DNA from: an uncultured Porphyromonadaceae bacterium
GTDB lineage: Bacteria; Bacteroidota; Bacteroidia; Bacteroidales; Muribaculaceae
Length of the DNA: 64,000 nucleotides
Assembly (NCBI GenBank): GCA_947175425.1
Contig: CAMWMR010000008.1
Span: 22,346-86,345 of the forward strand
Reading direction: 5' to 3'
The notes below the pieces were generated by a model. It was not told the origin of the DNA. It saw nothing but the letters and a program-made list of their open reading frames with translations, and did not search any database. Below are positions 1 through 9,326 of this stretch, piece by piece (position 1 is the first letter of the stretch; every line of letters starts with the position of its first letter). The translations under genes were made by a program, and so were the position numbers.

Positions 1-659
1 TTAGCGTTTTCGTATATAACTATGGCATTCTCAAGGTCGCCGCCTTTGATGAGACCGGCCTTCAGAAGCGGCTCAATCTCACGTACAAAAACAAATGTGC
101 GGGCCCACGAAATTTCCTTGCCGAAATCGCCTACATGGTCGAGGGTGGCATACTGGTTCGCGAGTACTGTTGAATCGAAATTAACCTTTACGTCAACACT
201 GAACTCGTCGTCGGGAAGAAGCATCAGTTTGGAACCGGTCTCGGCATCAGTTACTTCAACCTTGTGCTTTACATAGAAAAAGTCTTTGTCTGCATTCTGT
301 TCGCATATGCCAACTTTCTCAATTTCTTCAACAAAAGGCTTGGCGCTGCCGTCGAGAATGGGAATTTCGGGTCCGTCAACCTTGATAAGACAGTTGTCTA
401 TTCCGTTGGCGTACAAGGCAGCCATTGCATGTTCTATCGTACTTACGGTAACATCACCCTTGCCTACTACCGTTCCGCGGCAAGTGGATACCACATTTTC
501 GGCTACGGCTTCGATAACCGGTTCGCCTTCAATATCAGTACGTTGTATTTTATATCCGTGATGTTCGGGTGCAGGACAGAATGTGGCTACTATGTGCGCG
601 CCTGTGTGAAGACCTTTGCCTTCAACCGTAAATTCGCCCTGTAGAGTTAATTGCTTCAT
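1..659 (-). CDS. lpxC: UDP-3-O-acyl-N-acetylglucosamine deacetylase (partial, C-terminus off the window)
   Basis: LpxC is the zinc-dependent deacetylase that makes the first committed step of lipid A synthesis in the cytosol. The start at 659 gives MKQLTLQGEF, followed by the family motifs GKGLHTG near residue 15, STIEHAMAAL near 75 and PEIPILDGSAKPF near 100. About 219 codons are present and the frame is still open at base 1. In Bacteroidetes this gene is usually a fusion with fabZ; that part would lie outside the window and cannot be confirmed. It sits 37 nt downstream of lpxD on the same strand, so the two are probably one lipid A operon. Confidence 0.95.
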   Translation of the reverse strand, partial: MKQLTLQGEFTVEGKGLHTGAHIVATFCPAPEHHGYKIQRTDIEGEPVIEAVAENVVSTCRGTVVGKGDVTVSTIEHAMAALYANGIDNCLIKVDGPEIPILDGSAKPFVEEIEKVGICEQNADKDFFYVKHKVEVTDAETGSKLMLLPDDEFSVDVKVNFDSTVLANQYATLDHVGDFGKEISWARTFVFVREIEPLLKAGLIKGGDLENAIVIYENA

Positions 660-696
660 TACAAGAGATTGAATGATATGTATTGAGGATATTTCG

Positions 697-1719
697 TTAT
701 TTTTCTTTTTCAAGTTTTGCCAGCAGTCGCAGCGCATCAGGGAGCTTCTTCCATGCGGCCACTGTACGGGCATACTCGCTCCAGGGTACAGCGGGAGAAC
801 CCATCATCTTGGCCCCCTCGGGAATACTTTTCGATATACCCGACTGTGCTCCTATGCTGGTGCCGTCGGCCACTTGGATATGGCCTGCAAAGCCTACCTG
901 ACCGCCGACCATACAGTGAGCGCCTATCGAAGTGCTGCCTGCAACACCAACCTGCGACGCCATTACGGTATCATGCCCTACGGTAACATTGTGCGCTATC
1001 TGAATAAGATTATCGAGCTTAACACCGCGTTCGATGTGGGTCGCGCCCATGGTGGAACGGTCGATGGTGGTATTGGCGCCGATTTCAACATCATCGTCTA
1101 TGCGCACAATGCCAACCTGCTCTATCTTATGGAAAACGCCGTTGGCATCGGGAGCAAACCCGAAGCCGTCCGAGCCGATGACAACGCCCGAGTGCAGCAC
1201 GCAACGCTGACCTATCTGACAGTTATAGTAAATCTTCACTCCGGGATAAACAACTGTATCATCGCCAATTACAACCCCGGGTCCTATATAGCACTGCGGA
1301 TAGATAAGCACATTCTTGCCTATGCGGGCTCCCTGCGCAATATAAGAAAACGCACCTACATAACAGCCCTCTGGAATTTCTACATCCGGGGCCACATAGC
1401 TCTGAGGTTCAATACCTTGAGGACGTGGAGGCTGTATATGACGCGCATGAAGTTCAAGTAAGGATGCAAGAGCGCTGTACGGGTCGTCAACGCGGATTAA
1501 GGTTGCCGAAACAGGATGTTCAGGCACAAAATCGCGACGCACAAGAACAGCCGATGCCTGTGTTGTGTAAATATACGGGGTATACTTCGGATTAGCTAAA
1601 AAAGTTATATCACCCTGCCGGGCTACTTCAATTTTGGCAAATGTGCTCACTTCGACATCGGAGCGTCCATCAATGTCTCCGCCAAGGTGGCGGGCAATTA
1701 TATCGGCGGTAAGTTGCAT
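697..1719 (-). CDS. lpxD: UDP-3-O-(3-hydroxyacyl)glucosamine N-acyltransferase
   Basis: LpxD transfers a 3-hydroxyacyl chain from acyl-ACP to the amino group of the LpxC product, the third step of lipid A synthesis. The 340-residue product has the expected length. The N-terminal third is the uridine-binding domain. From about residue 105 it runs through the hexapeptide repeats of a left-handed beta-helix (for example [34 protein letters not shown]). It ends in a short helical tail rich in Leu and Lys, as is usual for LpxD. The catalytic His is expected in the segment [14 protein letters not shown]. It is followed on the same strand by lpxC, which supports the assignment. Confidence 0.95.
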   Translation of the reverse strand: MQLTADIIARHLGGDIDGRSDVEVSTFAKIEVARQGDITFLANPKYTPYIYTTQASAVLVRRDFVPEHPVSATLIRVDDPYSALASLLELHARHIQPPRPQGIEPQSYVAPDVEIPEGCYVGAFSYIAQGARIGKNVLIYPQCYIGPGVVIGDDTVVYPGVKIYYNCQIGQRCVLHSGVVIGSDGFGFAPDANGVFHKIEQVGIVRIDDDVEIGANTTIDRSTMGATHIERGVKLDNLIQIAHNVTVGHDTVMASQVGVAGSTSIGAHCMVGGQVGFAGHIQVADGTSIGAQSGISKSIPEGAKMMGSPAVPWSEYARTVAAWKKLPDALRLLAKLEKEK

Positions 1720-1845
1720 TTGTTTTTGTTACGAGCGGCTGCTGCCGCATAATTTTTGCAAAATTCGTAAAAATTTTCCGAATAGACGCTATACCTCTTC
1801 ACAAATTTTCTTAAGAAACCTTCGTGAAACAAGGTAAATCTAACA

Positions 1846-1886
1846 AACGCTGCAAAACAATATCATAAATATTGATTTACAGCGTT
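1846..1886 (-). terminator. hairpin downstream of tRNA-Gly
   Basis: Reading the minus strand away from the tRNA, AACGCTG (1880-1886) pairs with CAGCGTT (1846-1852), and CAATAT pairs with ATATTG inside it. This gives a two-tier hairpin a few nucleotides after the tRNA 3' end. The following bases are only moderately T-rich, so it may be a processing or termination structure and not a strong intrinsic terminator. Confidence 0.45.
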
Positions 1887-1894
1887 GCGTTTTG

Positions 1895-1967
1895 AGCGGC
1901 AAACGGGGCTCGAACCCGCGACCCTCAGCTTGGGAAGCTGATGCTCTACCAACTGAGCTACTGCCGC
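1895..1967 (-). tRNA. tRNA-Gly (anticodon CCC)
   Basis: Read on the minus strand, the 73 bases fold as a complete cloverleaf. The acceptor arm is GCGGCAG with TTGCCGC, the D arm is GCTC/GAGC, the anticodon stem is TCAGC/GCTGA with loop TTCCCAA, and the T arm is GCGGG with loop TTCGAGC. The discriminator base is T. The anticodon CCC reads GGG (Gly). No CCA is encoded, as is common in Bacteroidetes. Confidence 0.95.
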
Positions 1968-2048
1968 ATATTCGGTTGGTTTTCAACTGTTACACAACTC
2001 GCATGTGCACTATTTCGCTCTTAGCCGTGCAACACTTCCATTGCGCTG

Positions 2049-2056
2049 CAAAGATA
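2049..2056 (-). promoter_or_regulatory. -7 element of the tRNA-Gly promoter
   Basis: The minus strand reads TATCTTTGC here, a perfect match to the Bacteroidetes TAnnTTTG core, about 80 nt upstream of the tRNA 5' end. No good -33 TTTG is visible at the usual 19-20 bp distance. Confidence 0.6.
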
Positions 2057-2094
2057 CGAATTTTTTGGATTATCGTACCTCTTAATCTCTTGAA

Positions 2095-2976
2095 TTAACA
2101 AATATTTACCGTACGCTTCGCACTCGTTTTCCATATTATAAACAATGTCGCTGCCGCGAGCGCCACACTGGCTGCCGTGTAGGGTGCGCTCCACATTTCC
2201 GGGGCTGCGGTGAGTTGCGACATATCGCCTTGACGCGCTCCATACCAGGCAGTTACAACATAAAGCGTATTATTTAATATATGGGCTGTGACAGGAACCC
2301 ATATTGAACCTGTCCACAACAAAAGATAACCGAAGTAAGCACCTAATAGCATGCGGGGTACAAAACCGAACAGCTGGAAGTGCATGGCACTGAAAACTAT
2401 GGCGACGGTCCACACTGCCACATGCCGGTTCATTCCGCCTGTAGTGAGAAGCCTCTGGAAACACCCTCTGAAAAGGAATTCCTCGGCAAAGCCTGCAGCG
2501 ACGCCAACAACCAGTATATTCGCAACCAGTGCAGCTACGGAAGTATTGCCCATAAGCATTATAATTGTCTCGTTGGCAGCATTCTCCAATTGCCGCGCAA
2601 ACTGTTCCAATGGAGCTAAAGCCTCGGGGAACGACCAATTGTAATTCCAATATATCAAAGCCTCCATTGCAGGAACGGAAACTATGAGCATGGCAACAAT
2701 AAGGACAAATACGAGCGGTTTCGACGGTTTCCTAATCGCCAACAGCTGCGCGGGTTTTCGCGTGCACATCGCGGCAGTGGCTACTGCAGGAACTATAAAT
2801 GCTACCACATCCTGAACAACGGCACATATGCGCATAGCCGCTTCGGGGCGCTGTGCCAATACCTTTACAAGCAATTGCGACACTATGAGTGTTACAATAT
2901 AACACACTACGTAAAAACAAAGTAACAGCAACAGTCGCTGCGACATTGGAAGGACAAAGTCGGTTTTCTTCATCAT
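2095..2976 (-). CDS. CPBP-family intramembrane metalloprotease
   Basis: This is a membrane protein of the CPBP (Abi, CAAX-protease-like) family, which in bacteria includes intramembrane glutamic/metalloproteases of mostly unknown substrate. I chose ATG 2976 (MMKKTDFVL): it overlaps the TGA of the upstream methyltransferase gene as ATGA, which indicates translational coupling; the reading frame itself is open about 16 codons further upstream. Several hydrophobic segments are seen. Toward the C-terminus the signature residues are present: EEFLFRG (the EExxxR motif), then HFQLFGF and HILNN, which supply the His residues. It is the last gene of the folD-capA-trmN6 run. The substrate cannot be inferred from the neighbours. 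Confidence 0.85.
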   Translation of the reverse strand: MMKKTDFVLPMSQRLLLLLCFYVVCYIVTLIVSQLLVKVLAQRPEAAMRICAVVQDVVAFIVPAVATAAMCTRKPAQLLAIRKPSKPLVFVLIVAMLIVSVPAMEALIYWNYNWSFPEALAPLEQFARQLENAANETIIMLMGNTSVAALVANILVVGVAAGFAEEFLFRGCFQRLLTTGGMNRHVAVWTVAIVFSAMHFQLFGFVPRMLLGAYFGYLLLWTGSIWVPVTAHILNNTLYVVTAWYGARQGDMSQLTAAPEMWSAPYTAASVALAAATLFIIWKTSAKRTVNIC

Positions 2977-3677
2977 ATTTTTGTATAGAAAGGCGTTACG
3001 AGGGCGAGGTAATCCTTCGACCACACCCCTGCTTCATCACGCAGATTGATTTGTGTTGCCGCTTGAGGGCAATCGATTCGCGAAAAATCCCATAGCAACC
3101 TTTTGGGAGGCATGCCCGGACGATTCGACACACGGCACAGCCGGCATAGCTTAAGTCCCAGAATTTCGGCACGGAAAATTATTTCGGATTCGAATTCTGC
3201 GGGCGAAATAAATCCGAGTCTGCCGTCGGGCGAAAGCATATCGGCAGCATATCCGATAAGAGTATCGTAGGACAGTTCTTGCTGATGTCTGGCCGTTGCA
3301 CGCGCCTGCGACGGAGCTTTGAGCCCGTTGTTGAAATATGGCGGATTGGATATTATAAAATCCTGTGGCATCGCACGATAGTCGGCAAAATTTCCTTGCA
3401 CAAGCCGCAAGCGCTTTGCCCACGGCGATGCCTCGAAATTAGCCTTGGCAGCCTTTGCGGCATCTTGATCCAGCTCCAGGCCTGTTACAACCGCATCGGG
3501 GCACATCTGAGCGGCCATAAGCGACAACACTCCCGAGCCGGCACCAACATCGGTAATATTTTGGGCGTGAGGATATGGAGCAAAAAACCATGCGCCAAGC
3601 AAAACGCTGTCCGAGCATATTTTCATGCCGCAACCGCTGTCATCGACCTTGAACTGACGGAAATTAAAAACACCCAT
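2973..3677 (-). CDS. trmN6: tRNA1(Val) adenine-37 N6-methyltransferase-type enzyme
   Basis: This is a class I SAM-dependent methyltransferase of the YfiC/TrmN6 type, which methylates A37 of tRNA1-Val. The SAM-binding motif DVGAGSGVLSLMAA lies near residue 45. The N6-adenine methyltransferase motif NPPYF lies near residue 110. The N-terminal FRQFKVDDSGCGMKICSD segment is typical of this family. The start at 3677 gives MGVFNFRQF and about 234 residues, the usual length; the frame is open further upstream but that extension overlaps the capA gene and looks unrelated. The start codon lies just after the capA stop, and the end overlaps the CPBP gene, so all are probably co-translated. Confidence 0.88.
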   Translation of the reverse strand: MGVFNFRQFKVDDSGCGMKICSDSVLLGAWFFAPYPHAQNITDVGAGSGVLSLMAAQMCPDAVVTGLELDQDAAKAAKANFEASPWAKRLRLVQGNFADYRAMPQDFIISNPPYFNNGLKAPSQARATARHQQELSYDTLIGYAADMLSPDGRLGFISPAEFESEIIFRAEILGLKLCRLCRVSNRPGMPPKRLLWDFSRIDCPQAATQINLRDEAGVWSKDYLALVTPFYTKI

Positions 3678-3679
3678 TG

Positions 3680-4759
3680 TTATTCCTGCATATGCTCCTT
3701 GGTCTCGGGAACATTGATATTGTACTTGTTGAAAATTTCGCGTGCCCGGCGCGAAAACTCGGCGGCACGCCCGGTCCATGACGGTGCCGAAACACTGTCG
3801 GCGGTGGTGACGTGGAAATTCTTCGCCGGAGAAGTGCCGGGAACAGTAAACAGCAGCCTGTAATCGGCGCTTTTAAGCACCGGTTTGCCGTCCTCGCCAC
3901 GGAACAGCTTCACATGCGCCATAGCTCCGCCTCGGGTATCGGGCGTCTTCATATTTGATACAAAATTGCCCAACGAATACACAAGAAAAAGCTGTTTCTC
4001 AGGATAATACTTGTTTGCACGGAACTCCATGGGCTGAATAACATGAGGATGTGCGCCTATAATCATATCCACACCCAAAGCCTCAAGGAAATCGGCTGTA
4101 TTTTTTTGTGCCGCATCGGGCAGTAGCTTGTATTCCGTACCCCAATGGATGCAAACACATACAAGTTCCGCTCCGGCACTCCGAGCGTTTTCAACGTCAT
4201 TTTTTATAAGCGGGCGGTTTATATAGTCCACTACCACACCGTCGCGAGGCTCTATGCCGTTTGTACCGTAGGTATAGTTTAGAAATGCAATTTTAAAGCC
4301 TTTTACATCCACAATCCGTGGCAAAGCCTGCGAGCGAGCGTCGGAATCGGAGTAAGTTCCCAGGTGAGCAAGCCCTCGTTCATCGAGGACAGTGATTGTC
4401 GAGCGCAAACCCTTGTGGGAACGATCCAAAGTGTGATTGTTCGCTGTAAGGAACAAGTCGAAACCGGTATCGGCAAGCGCATCCACAAACTCGGGCGGCG
4501 CATTAAAACACGGATAACCGGTGTGAGGAGGCGGCCCTACAGGGGTTTCGAGATTTACCACCGCATAGTCGGCCGTCTCCACAATGGTCTTTATACCGTC
4601 GAAATATCCTTTATAGCTGTAGGTTTTATCAGGCATGCGGGCGGCATCAAGCTGAGCCTGATGCTGCATTGCATCGCCAACAAAAACGAGGTCTGCCTCC
4701 TCGTAACCCAATACGAGTGACAAAAAGGATATAAAGAGCGATATAAATACCGTTATCAT
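3680..4759 (-). CDS. CapA-family metallophosphoesterase-like protein
   Basis: The 359-residue protein belongs to the PGA_cap (CapA) family, which adopts a calcineurin-like phosphoesterase fold. A hydrophobic N-terminus suggests export or membrane anchoring. Family motifs follow: [38 protein letters not shown] and [11 protein letters not shown], which carry the metal-ligand Asp, Asn and His residues. CapA is named for poly-gamma-glutamate capsule synthesis, but no capB or capC is nearby, so a general cell-envelope role is more likely than poly-glutamate export. The start ATG overlaps the folD stop by 4 nt (ATGA). Confidence 0.85.
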   Translation of the reverse strand: MITVFISLFISFLSLVLGYEEADLVFVGDAMQHQAQLDAARMPDKTYSYKGYFDGIKTIVETADYAVVNLETPVGPPPHTGYPCFNAPPEFVDALADTGFDLFLTANNHTLDRSHKGLRSTITVLDERGLAHLGTYSDSDARSQALPRIVDVKGFKIAFLNYTYGTNGIEPRDGVVVDYINRPLIKNDVENARSAGAELVCVCIHWGTEYKLLPDAAQKNTADFLEALGVDMIIGAHPHVIQPMEFRANKYYPEKQLFLVYSLGNFVSNMKTPDTRGGAMAHVKLFRGEDGKPVLKSADYRLLFTVPGTSPAKNFHVTTADSVSAPSWTGRAAEFSRRAREIFNKYNINVPETKEHMQE

Positions 4760-5646
4760 GATTTACGGCGTGCGGCCTCCAGGGTGTTAAGCATGAGCGA
4801 CACAATTGTCATGGGGCCTACACCGCCGGGTACCGGGGTTATAGCCGAACACTTGGGTGCTACATTTTCGTAGTCAACATCGCCGCTCAACCGGAATCCC
4901 GATTTGCGTGTTGCATCGGGTACACGGGTAGTGCCTACGTCAATAACTACAGCTCCGGGTGCAACCATATCCTCGGTAATGAAGCCGGGGCGTCCCAAAG
5001 CAGCGACAAGAATATCGGCCGAGCGGGTTATGGAGGCCAAATCGGGAGTAGCACTATGACAAACGGTTACAGTGGCATCGCCTTTCGTGCCTTTCTGCAT
5101 AAGCATGGCCGCAAGCGGCTTGCCCACTATATTGCTGCGGCCTACAATCACCACTTTTTTCCCTGCTGGCGATATGCCGTAGCGGGAGAGCAACTCTACA
5201 ATTCCGGCAGGAGTGGCCGAGTGGAAGCAAGGCAGGCCTACCGACTGCTTGCCGACATTGACGGGATGAAATCCGTCCACATCCTTTTCCGGGTCAATTG
5301 CTTCGATAACAGCCTGTTCATCGATATGTCGCGGCAGGGGGAGCTGCACAATAAAACCGTCAACCTCGGGGTCGTTGTTGAGTTTCCTCACTTCTTCAAG
5401 CAGGGTTTCCTGGGCAAGAGGAGCCTCGGGAGTGCTTTCAAGACGGATTAGCGACGACTTGAAACCGCACTCGGCGCAAGCCTTTATTTTGTTTGCCACA
5501 TAAGTCTCGCTGCCGCCGTCGTGCCCTACAAGAATTGCGGCAAGATGCGGCGCACGCATTCCTGCGGCAGTCATTTCAGCCACTTTTTCAGCAATTTCGG
5601 CTTTGATTGCCGCTGAGGTTGCTTTTCCGTCGATGATAGTTGTCAT
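4756..5646 (-). CDS. folD: bifunctional methylene-THF dehydrogenase / methenyl-THF cyclohydrolase
   Basis: FolD interconverts 5,10-methylene-THF and 10-formyl-THF in the cytosol, feeding one-carbon units to purine and formyl-Met synthesis. The 296-residue length is standard. Seen motifs are [11 protein letters not shown] with the catalytic Tyr and Lys, [23 protein letters not shown], the nucleotide-binding [10 protein letters not shown], and [10 protein letters not shown] near the C-terminus. It is the first gene of a minus-strand run that continues into capA, trmN6 and the CPBP gene. A strong hairpin lies between ffh and this gene. Confidence 0.96.
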   Translation of the reverse strand: MTTIIDGKATSAAIKAEIAEKVAEMTAAGMRAPHLAAILVGHDGGSETYVANKIKACAECGFKSSLIRLESTPEAPLAQETLLEEVRKLNNDPEVDGFIVQLPLPRHIDEQAVIEAIDPEKDVDGFHPVNVGKQSVGLPCFHSATPAGIVELLSRYGISPAGKKVVIVGRSNIVGKPLAAMLMQKGTKGDATVTVCHSATPDLASITRSADILVAALGRPGFITEDMVAPGAVVIDVGTTRVPDATRKSGFRLSGDVDYENVAPKCSAITPVPGGVGPMTIVSLMLNTLEAARRKS

Positions 5647-5670
5647 AGTGTTGTATTTTGTAATGGTTTT

Positions 5671-5726
5671 TCAAAAGAAAACACCCGAATGCGGGCATGC
5701 CGTAGACTGGCACTTCGCATTCGGGT
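5671..5726 (-). terminator. intrinsic terminator between ffh and folD
   Basis: On the minus strand ACCCGAATGCG is complemented perfectly by CGCATTCGGGT (11 bp, arms 5683-5693 and 5716-5726). A second TGCC/GGCA stem closes the loop, and a T-rich run GTTTTCTTTT follows. It lies after the ffh stop and before the folD start, so it most likely ends the panC-panD-ffh transcript. It could alternatively act as a leader hairpin for folD. Confidence 0.75.
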
Positions 5727-5826
5727 TTGATATTTGTCCGTTGCAAGCCGCGCTATTCGGACAGTGCCACGCTGTATGCGGCACCGACATACACAAAAAG
5801 CCGACCTGCATCTTAGCCATATTCCG

Positions 5827-7167
5827 CTATCGGCGACGCTGCTGACGCATCTGACGCATCATTGCGGCGGGATTCGAGCCCATGTTGCTCACCTGATGCA
5901 TCATTTTGCGAATGTCCTCAAACTGTTTCAGCAGGCGTGTAACATCCTGTACCTTGGAGCCGGAACCTTTGGCAATACGCTGCACGCGTGTGCCTTTTAT
6001 AACTTCGGGATGTTCGCGTTCGTAGGGAGTCATCGACATGATAATTGCCTCGATTCCCTTGAATGCGTTGTTGTCTATGTCGATATCCTTAATGGCCTTG
6101 CCTACACCGGGAATCATTGCGGCAAGATCCTTGAGATTACCCATTTTCTTAATCTGGTTAATCTGCTTGAGGAAGTCGGTGAAAGTGAACTGGTTCTTGC
6201 GAAGTTTGCGGGCAATTTCTTCGGCTTCCTTCTCGTCGTACTGCTGCTGGGCGCGTTCTACGAGCGAAACAATGTCACCCATGCCGAGAATACGGTCGGC
6301 CATACGCGCGGGGTAGAAAACATCTATGCCGTCCAGTGTTTCGCCTGTACCGATAAATTTAATGGGCTTGTCGACAACACTGCGGATAGAAAGAGCCGCA
6401 CCGCCGCGGGTATCACCGTCGAGTTTGGTAAGAACCACGCCGCCGAAGTCAAGACGTTCGTTGAATGTCTTGGCAGTGTTAACGGCATCCTGGCCGGTCA
6501 TTGCATCTACTACAAACAGGATTTCACCGGGGGAAACCGCATTCTTAATGGCCTCGATTTCGTTCATCATGTCCTCGTCGACGGCAAGACGGCCGGCGGT
6601 GTCGATGATTACGAGATCGTTATGATTCGTTTTGGCATATTCAACGGCACGTTTGGCAATACCTACGGGGTCTTTTACGCCATCTTCGGTATAAACCTCC
6701 ACAGCTATTGATTCGGCAAGTACCTTAAGCTGGTCGATAGCTGCGGGACGATAAACGTCGCAGGCAACAAGCAGCGGACGCATGGCACGCTCGCTTTTAA
6801 GCTTTTTGGCGAGTTTGCCGGTGAAAGTGGTTTTACCGGAACCCTGCAGACCCGACATAAGAATAATGGCGGGCTTGCCGGAAATTGTGAGCGGAGTAGC
6901 CTCGCCGCCCATGAGGGAGGCAAGCTCGTCGTGCACAATCTTCACCATAAGCTCGCCCGGCTTGATAGCGTTGATAACGTTCTGTCCCAGCGCTTTCTGC
7001 TTAACGGTATCGGTAAAAGTTTTTGCAACTTTATAGTTTACGTCGGCATCGATAAGAGCTCGGCGGACATCCTTGAGCGTTTCGGCAACGTTGATTTCGG
7101 TGATTCGGCCTTGGCCTTTCAGGAGCTTGAAACTGCGTTCAAGTCTATCGCTTAGTTTTTCAAACAT
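5827..7167 (-). CDS. ffh: signal recognition particle GTPase
   Basis: Ffh (SRP54) binds SRP RNA and hydrophobic signal sequences and delivers ribosomes to FtsY at the membrane. The order is the N helical bundle (residues 1-95), the G domain and the methionine-rich M domain (about 300-446). The G domain carries the P-loop GLQGSGKTT, DTAGRLAVDE and TKLDGDTRGG. The tail MMHQVSNMGSNPAAMMRQ is typical of the M domain, and 446 residues is the usual length. It lies 21 nt after panD and is probably co-transcribed with panC-panD. Confidence 0.97.
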   Translation of the reverse strand: MFEKLSDRLERSFKLLKGQGRITEINVAETLKDVRRALIDADVNYKVAKTFTDTVKQKALGQNVINAIKPGELMVKIVHDELASLMGGEATPLTISGKPAIILMSGLQGSGKTTFTGKLAKKLKSERAMRPLLVACDVYRPAAIDQLKVLAESIAVEVYTEDGVKDPVGIAKRAVEYAKTNHNDLVIIDTAGRLAVDEDMMNEIEAIKNAVSPGEILFVVDAMTGQDAVNTAKTFNERLDFGGVVLTKLDGDTRGGAALSIRSVVDKPIKFIGTGETLDGIDVFYPARMADRILGMGDIVSLVERAQQQYDEKEAEEIARKLRKNQFTFTDFLKQINQIKKMGNLKDLAAMIPGVGKAIKDIDIDNNAFKGIEAIIMSMTPYEREHPEVIKGTRVQRIAKGSGSKVQDVTRLLKQFEDIRKMMHQVSNMGSNPAAMMRQMRQQRRR

Positions 7168-7188
7168 ATGTCGGGGAAAGGTTGGAAA

Positions 7189-7542
7189 CTAATTAAGGAG
7201 ACGGTTTGTTTCGGTTTCGGGGAAAATAACTTTGGGAGTGAACTCGGCGGCTTCCTCGGGAGTCATTGTGGCATATGCCATAATAATCACAATATCGCCT
7301 TTCTGCACCATTCGGGCAGCGGCGCCGTTGAGGCAAATCACGCCCGAGCCGCGTTCGCCCGGAATTGTATACGTATCCAGACGGGCTCCGTTGTTGTTGT
7401 TTACAATGTACACTCTCTCGCCGGGAAGTATTCCGGCAGCGTCGAGGAGGTCGCGGTCAATTGTAATGCTTCCAATATAATCCAGGCGCGCCTCGGTAAC
7501 GGTAACGCGATGAATCTTGGATTTAAGAACTTGTATAAACAT
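7189..7542 (-). CDS. panD: aspartate 1-decarboxylase
   Basis: PanD makes beta-alanine from aspartate for pantothenate and CoA synthesis. The 117-residue proenzyme has the self-cleavage site YIGS with Gly24-Ser25, where the pyruvoyl cofactor forms. It also has [12 protein letters not shown] and the conserved GERGSG and NGAAARM segments. I start it at ATG 7542 ([12 protein letters not shown]), as in the family; a longer open frame overlaps panC and is not protein-like. It starts 4 nt after the panC stop, so the two pantothenate genes are coupled. Confidence 0.97.
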   Translation of the reverse strand: MFIQVLKSKIHRVTVTEARLDYIGSITIDRDLLDAAGILPGERVYIVNNNNGARLDTYTIPGERGSGVICLNGAAARMVQKGDIVIIMAYATMTPEEAAEFTPKVIFPETETNRLLN

Positions 7543-7546
7543 TCTG

Positions 7547-8395
7547 TCAGTATCTGATATTGTCGATGAGGCGCACGTCGCCGCAATAAACAGTGACACA
7601 TCCCACTGCTCCGTTTTCGGCTGCTTGTGCCCATGTTTCCACAGGCTGCATTGTGAGCGCATCAACAATAAGGAAATATTCTGTTTCAAGGCCGGCGACA
7701 GCGTTAATGCGCCGGGTTGTTTCTTCGGCAACCTGCACGGGTGTCATGCCGTCGCGCTTCAGCGAAAGCGAAGCCTCAAGTGCCTTGCGGATTTCGGGGG
7801 CTATGGCTCGGCCTTCGGGAGTGAGACGCACATTACGCGAGCTGAGTGCAAGGCCGTCGTTTTCGCGTACTATAGGACAAGGAACAATTTCCAGTTTAAA
7901 GCCCTCCAGCTCCACCATACGGCGTATAACGGCAATCTGCTGGAAATCTTTTTCGCCGAAATAGGCGCGGTCGGGCATTGTGTAGCCGAAAAGTTTGCTC
8001 ACAATCTGCGCCACGCCGTTGAAATGGCCGGGACGCATTGCTCCTTCCATTACTTCGGCAACGGGACCGAGGTCGAAAACTCGGGTATCCGGTTCGGGAT
8101 AAATCTCTTCAACCGAAGGAACAAAAGCAAAATCCACGCCGCACTCGGCAAGCATGGCGCAATCGGCCTCCTCGGTACGCGGATAGGTACTGAGGTCGGT
8201 GGGGTTGTTGAACTGAGTGGGATTTACAAACACACTCACCACAACAACATCGTTTTCCTTGCGGGCTCGCTCCACAAGCGAGCGGTGACCTGCATGCAAG
8301 GCACCCATTGTAGGCACAAGGCCTATGCTCTTACCCTGAGAGCGGACAGCGTCCAGAGAGGAGACCAAAGAGTCTATGGTACGGATAATTTCCAT
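7547..8395 (-). CDS. panC: pantothenate synthetase
   Basis: PanC joins pantoate and beta-alanine with ATP to give pantothenate. The 282-residue product starts at 8395 ([10 protein letters not shown]). It carries [13 protein letters not shown] (the HIGH-type adenylation motif), [16 protein letters not shown] and the KMSKS-equivalent LALSSRN segment. The next gene, panD, supplies its beta-alanine substrate, so the whole branch is encoded together. A good promoter lies 43-73 bp upstream of the start. Confidence 0.97.
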   Translation of the reverse strand: MEIIRTIDSLVSSLDAVRSQGKSIGLVPTMGALHAGHRSLVERARKENDVVVVSVFVNPTQFNNPTDLSTYPRTEEADCAMLAECGVDFAFVPSVEEIYPEPDTRVFDLGPVAEVMEGAMRPGHFNGVAQIVSKLFGYTMPDRAYFGEKDFQQIAVIRRMVELEGFKLEIVPCPIVRENDGLALSSRNVRLTPEGRAIAPEIRKALEASLSLKRDGMTPVQVAEETTRRINAVAGLETEYFLIVDALTMQPVETWAQAAENGAVGCVTVYCGDVRLIDNIRY

Positions 8396-8437
8396 TCTTA
8401 TTCTATTGTGGGGCAAAAGCCCGCGAATTCCGAGCTG

Positions 8438-8468
8438 CAAAATTACAATTTTCCCTCCAACTCACAAA
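8438..8468 (-). promoter_or_regulatory. promoter of the panC-panD-ffh operon
   Basis: The minus strand carries TTTG (8465-8468), exactly 19 bp, then TAATTTTG (8438-8445). Both elements match the Bacteroidetes primary sigma factor consensus at the standard spacing. This is one of the two cleanest promoters in the window. It leaves a leader of roughly 35 nt before panC. Confidence 0.8.
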
Positions 8469-8530
8469 ATGTAATACGCGTGAAGTTTAATTTCAGGTGC
8501 GAAAGTGCACAATTTTAGCCTTATTGTTGT

Positions 8531-8538
8531 TATTTTTG
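8531..8538 (+). promoter_or_regulatory. -7 element upstream of the ZIP transporter
   Basis: TATTTTTG matches the TAnnTTTG core 19 bp before the ATG at 8557. No clear -33 element is seen. If it is used, the leader is very short. Confidence 0.4.
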
Positions 8539-8556
8539 TGAAGAAATACGCAACAT

Positions 8557-9312
8557 ATGTTCACACAGGTATTGATATGCGCTGCCGGCCTTGGCATTGC
8601 CTCTCTTGCAGGTTCGGGAATAGGAGCGCTCATGAAGAGAATTCCTCACAACTGGAACGATATTTTCCTTGGTTATTGCGCCGGAATGATGCTGGCGGCA
8701 TCGCTGGTATGCCTCATCATGCCGGGAATCGAAATGGTTTCGACAAGCAGGTTCTGGGAGCCTCTACTCGGGGTTTGCGCAGGCGCATTGCTCATTGCCG
8801 CTCTCGATTATGTTACCCCGCATCTGCACAGGCTCAGCGGAATCGATACCGAACATCATCCGCACAACACTTCGGTGGACAAAGTGCTCCTGTTCGTCCT
8901 TGCCATTGCTCTGCACAAGTTTCCCGAGGGTTTGGCCACGGGCGTAAGTTTCGACGGCGCCGACATTAACAACGCCTACACACTGTCGCTTGTAATAGCG
9001 CTTCAGAATATTCCCGAGGGCATGGTTGTGGTTACCCCGCTTATTATGGTAGGCGTTGGTGCATGGCGCGTTTTAGGAGTATCGCTTGCTGTGGCTATGC
9101 TCGAAATGGCCGGCGTGTGTGTCGGTTACTGGCTCGGAGATATTTCCACGACATTGCTGCCCGGATTTTTGGGTTTTGCCGGTGGCGCCATGTTATATGT
9201 GATAAGCGATGAAATGATTCCCGAAACACATGCTCACGGCTTTGAAAAATACGCAAGCTACGCCCTTATAGCCGGCGTAATGACAATGCTGTTCATCGAT
9301 CGCCTTGCTTGA
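8557..9312 (+). CDS. ZIP-family divalent metal transporter
   Basis: This 251-residue inner-membrane protein of the ZIP family imports zinc or related divalent cations. Eight hydrophobic segments can be traced. The family signature is present twice, as ALHKFPEGLATG and ALQNIPEGMVV, giving the His, Glu and Asn ligands of the binuclear metal site. The loop before the first signature is His-rich (DTEHHPHN). It is most like the GufA/ZupT branch. The gene is transcribed divergently from panC and converges with the esterase gene 14 nt away. Confidence 0.9.
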   Translation: MFTQVLICAAGLGIASLAGSGIGALMKRIPHNWNDIFLGYCAGMMLAASLVCLIMPGIEMVSTSRFWEPLLGVCAGALLIAALDYVTPHLHRLSGIDTEHHPHNTSVDKVLLFVLAIALHKFPEGLATGVSFDGADINNAYTLSLVIALQNIPEGMVVVTPLIMVGVGAWRVLGVSLAVAMLEMAGVCVGYWLGDISTTLLPGFLGFAGGAMLYVISDEMIPETHAHGFEKYASYALIAGVMTMLFIDRLA

Positions 9313-9326
9313 CGCAGCCTCGCTTT

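Noticed and set aside
5647..5826. Tetrahydrofolate riboswitch upstream of folD
   Set aside because: The stems seen do not match the THF riboswitch architecture as I know it, and the last one has a terminator-type T run that suits the end of ffh.
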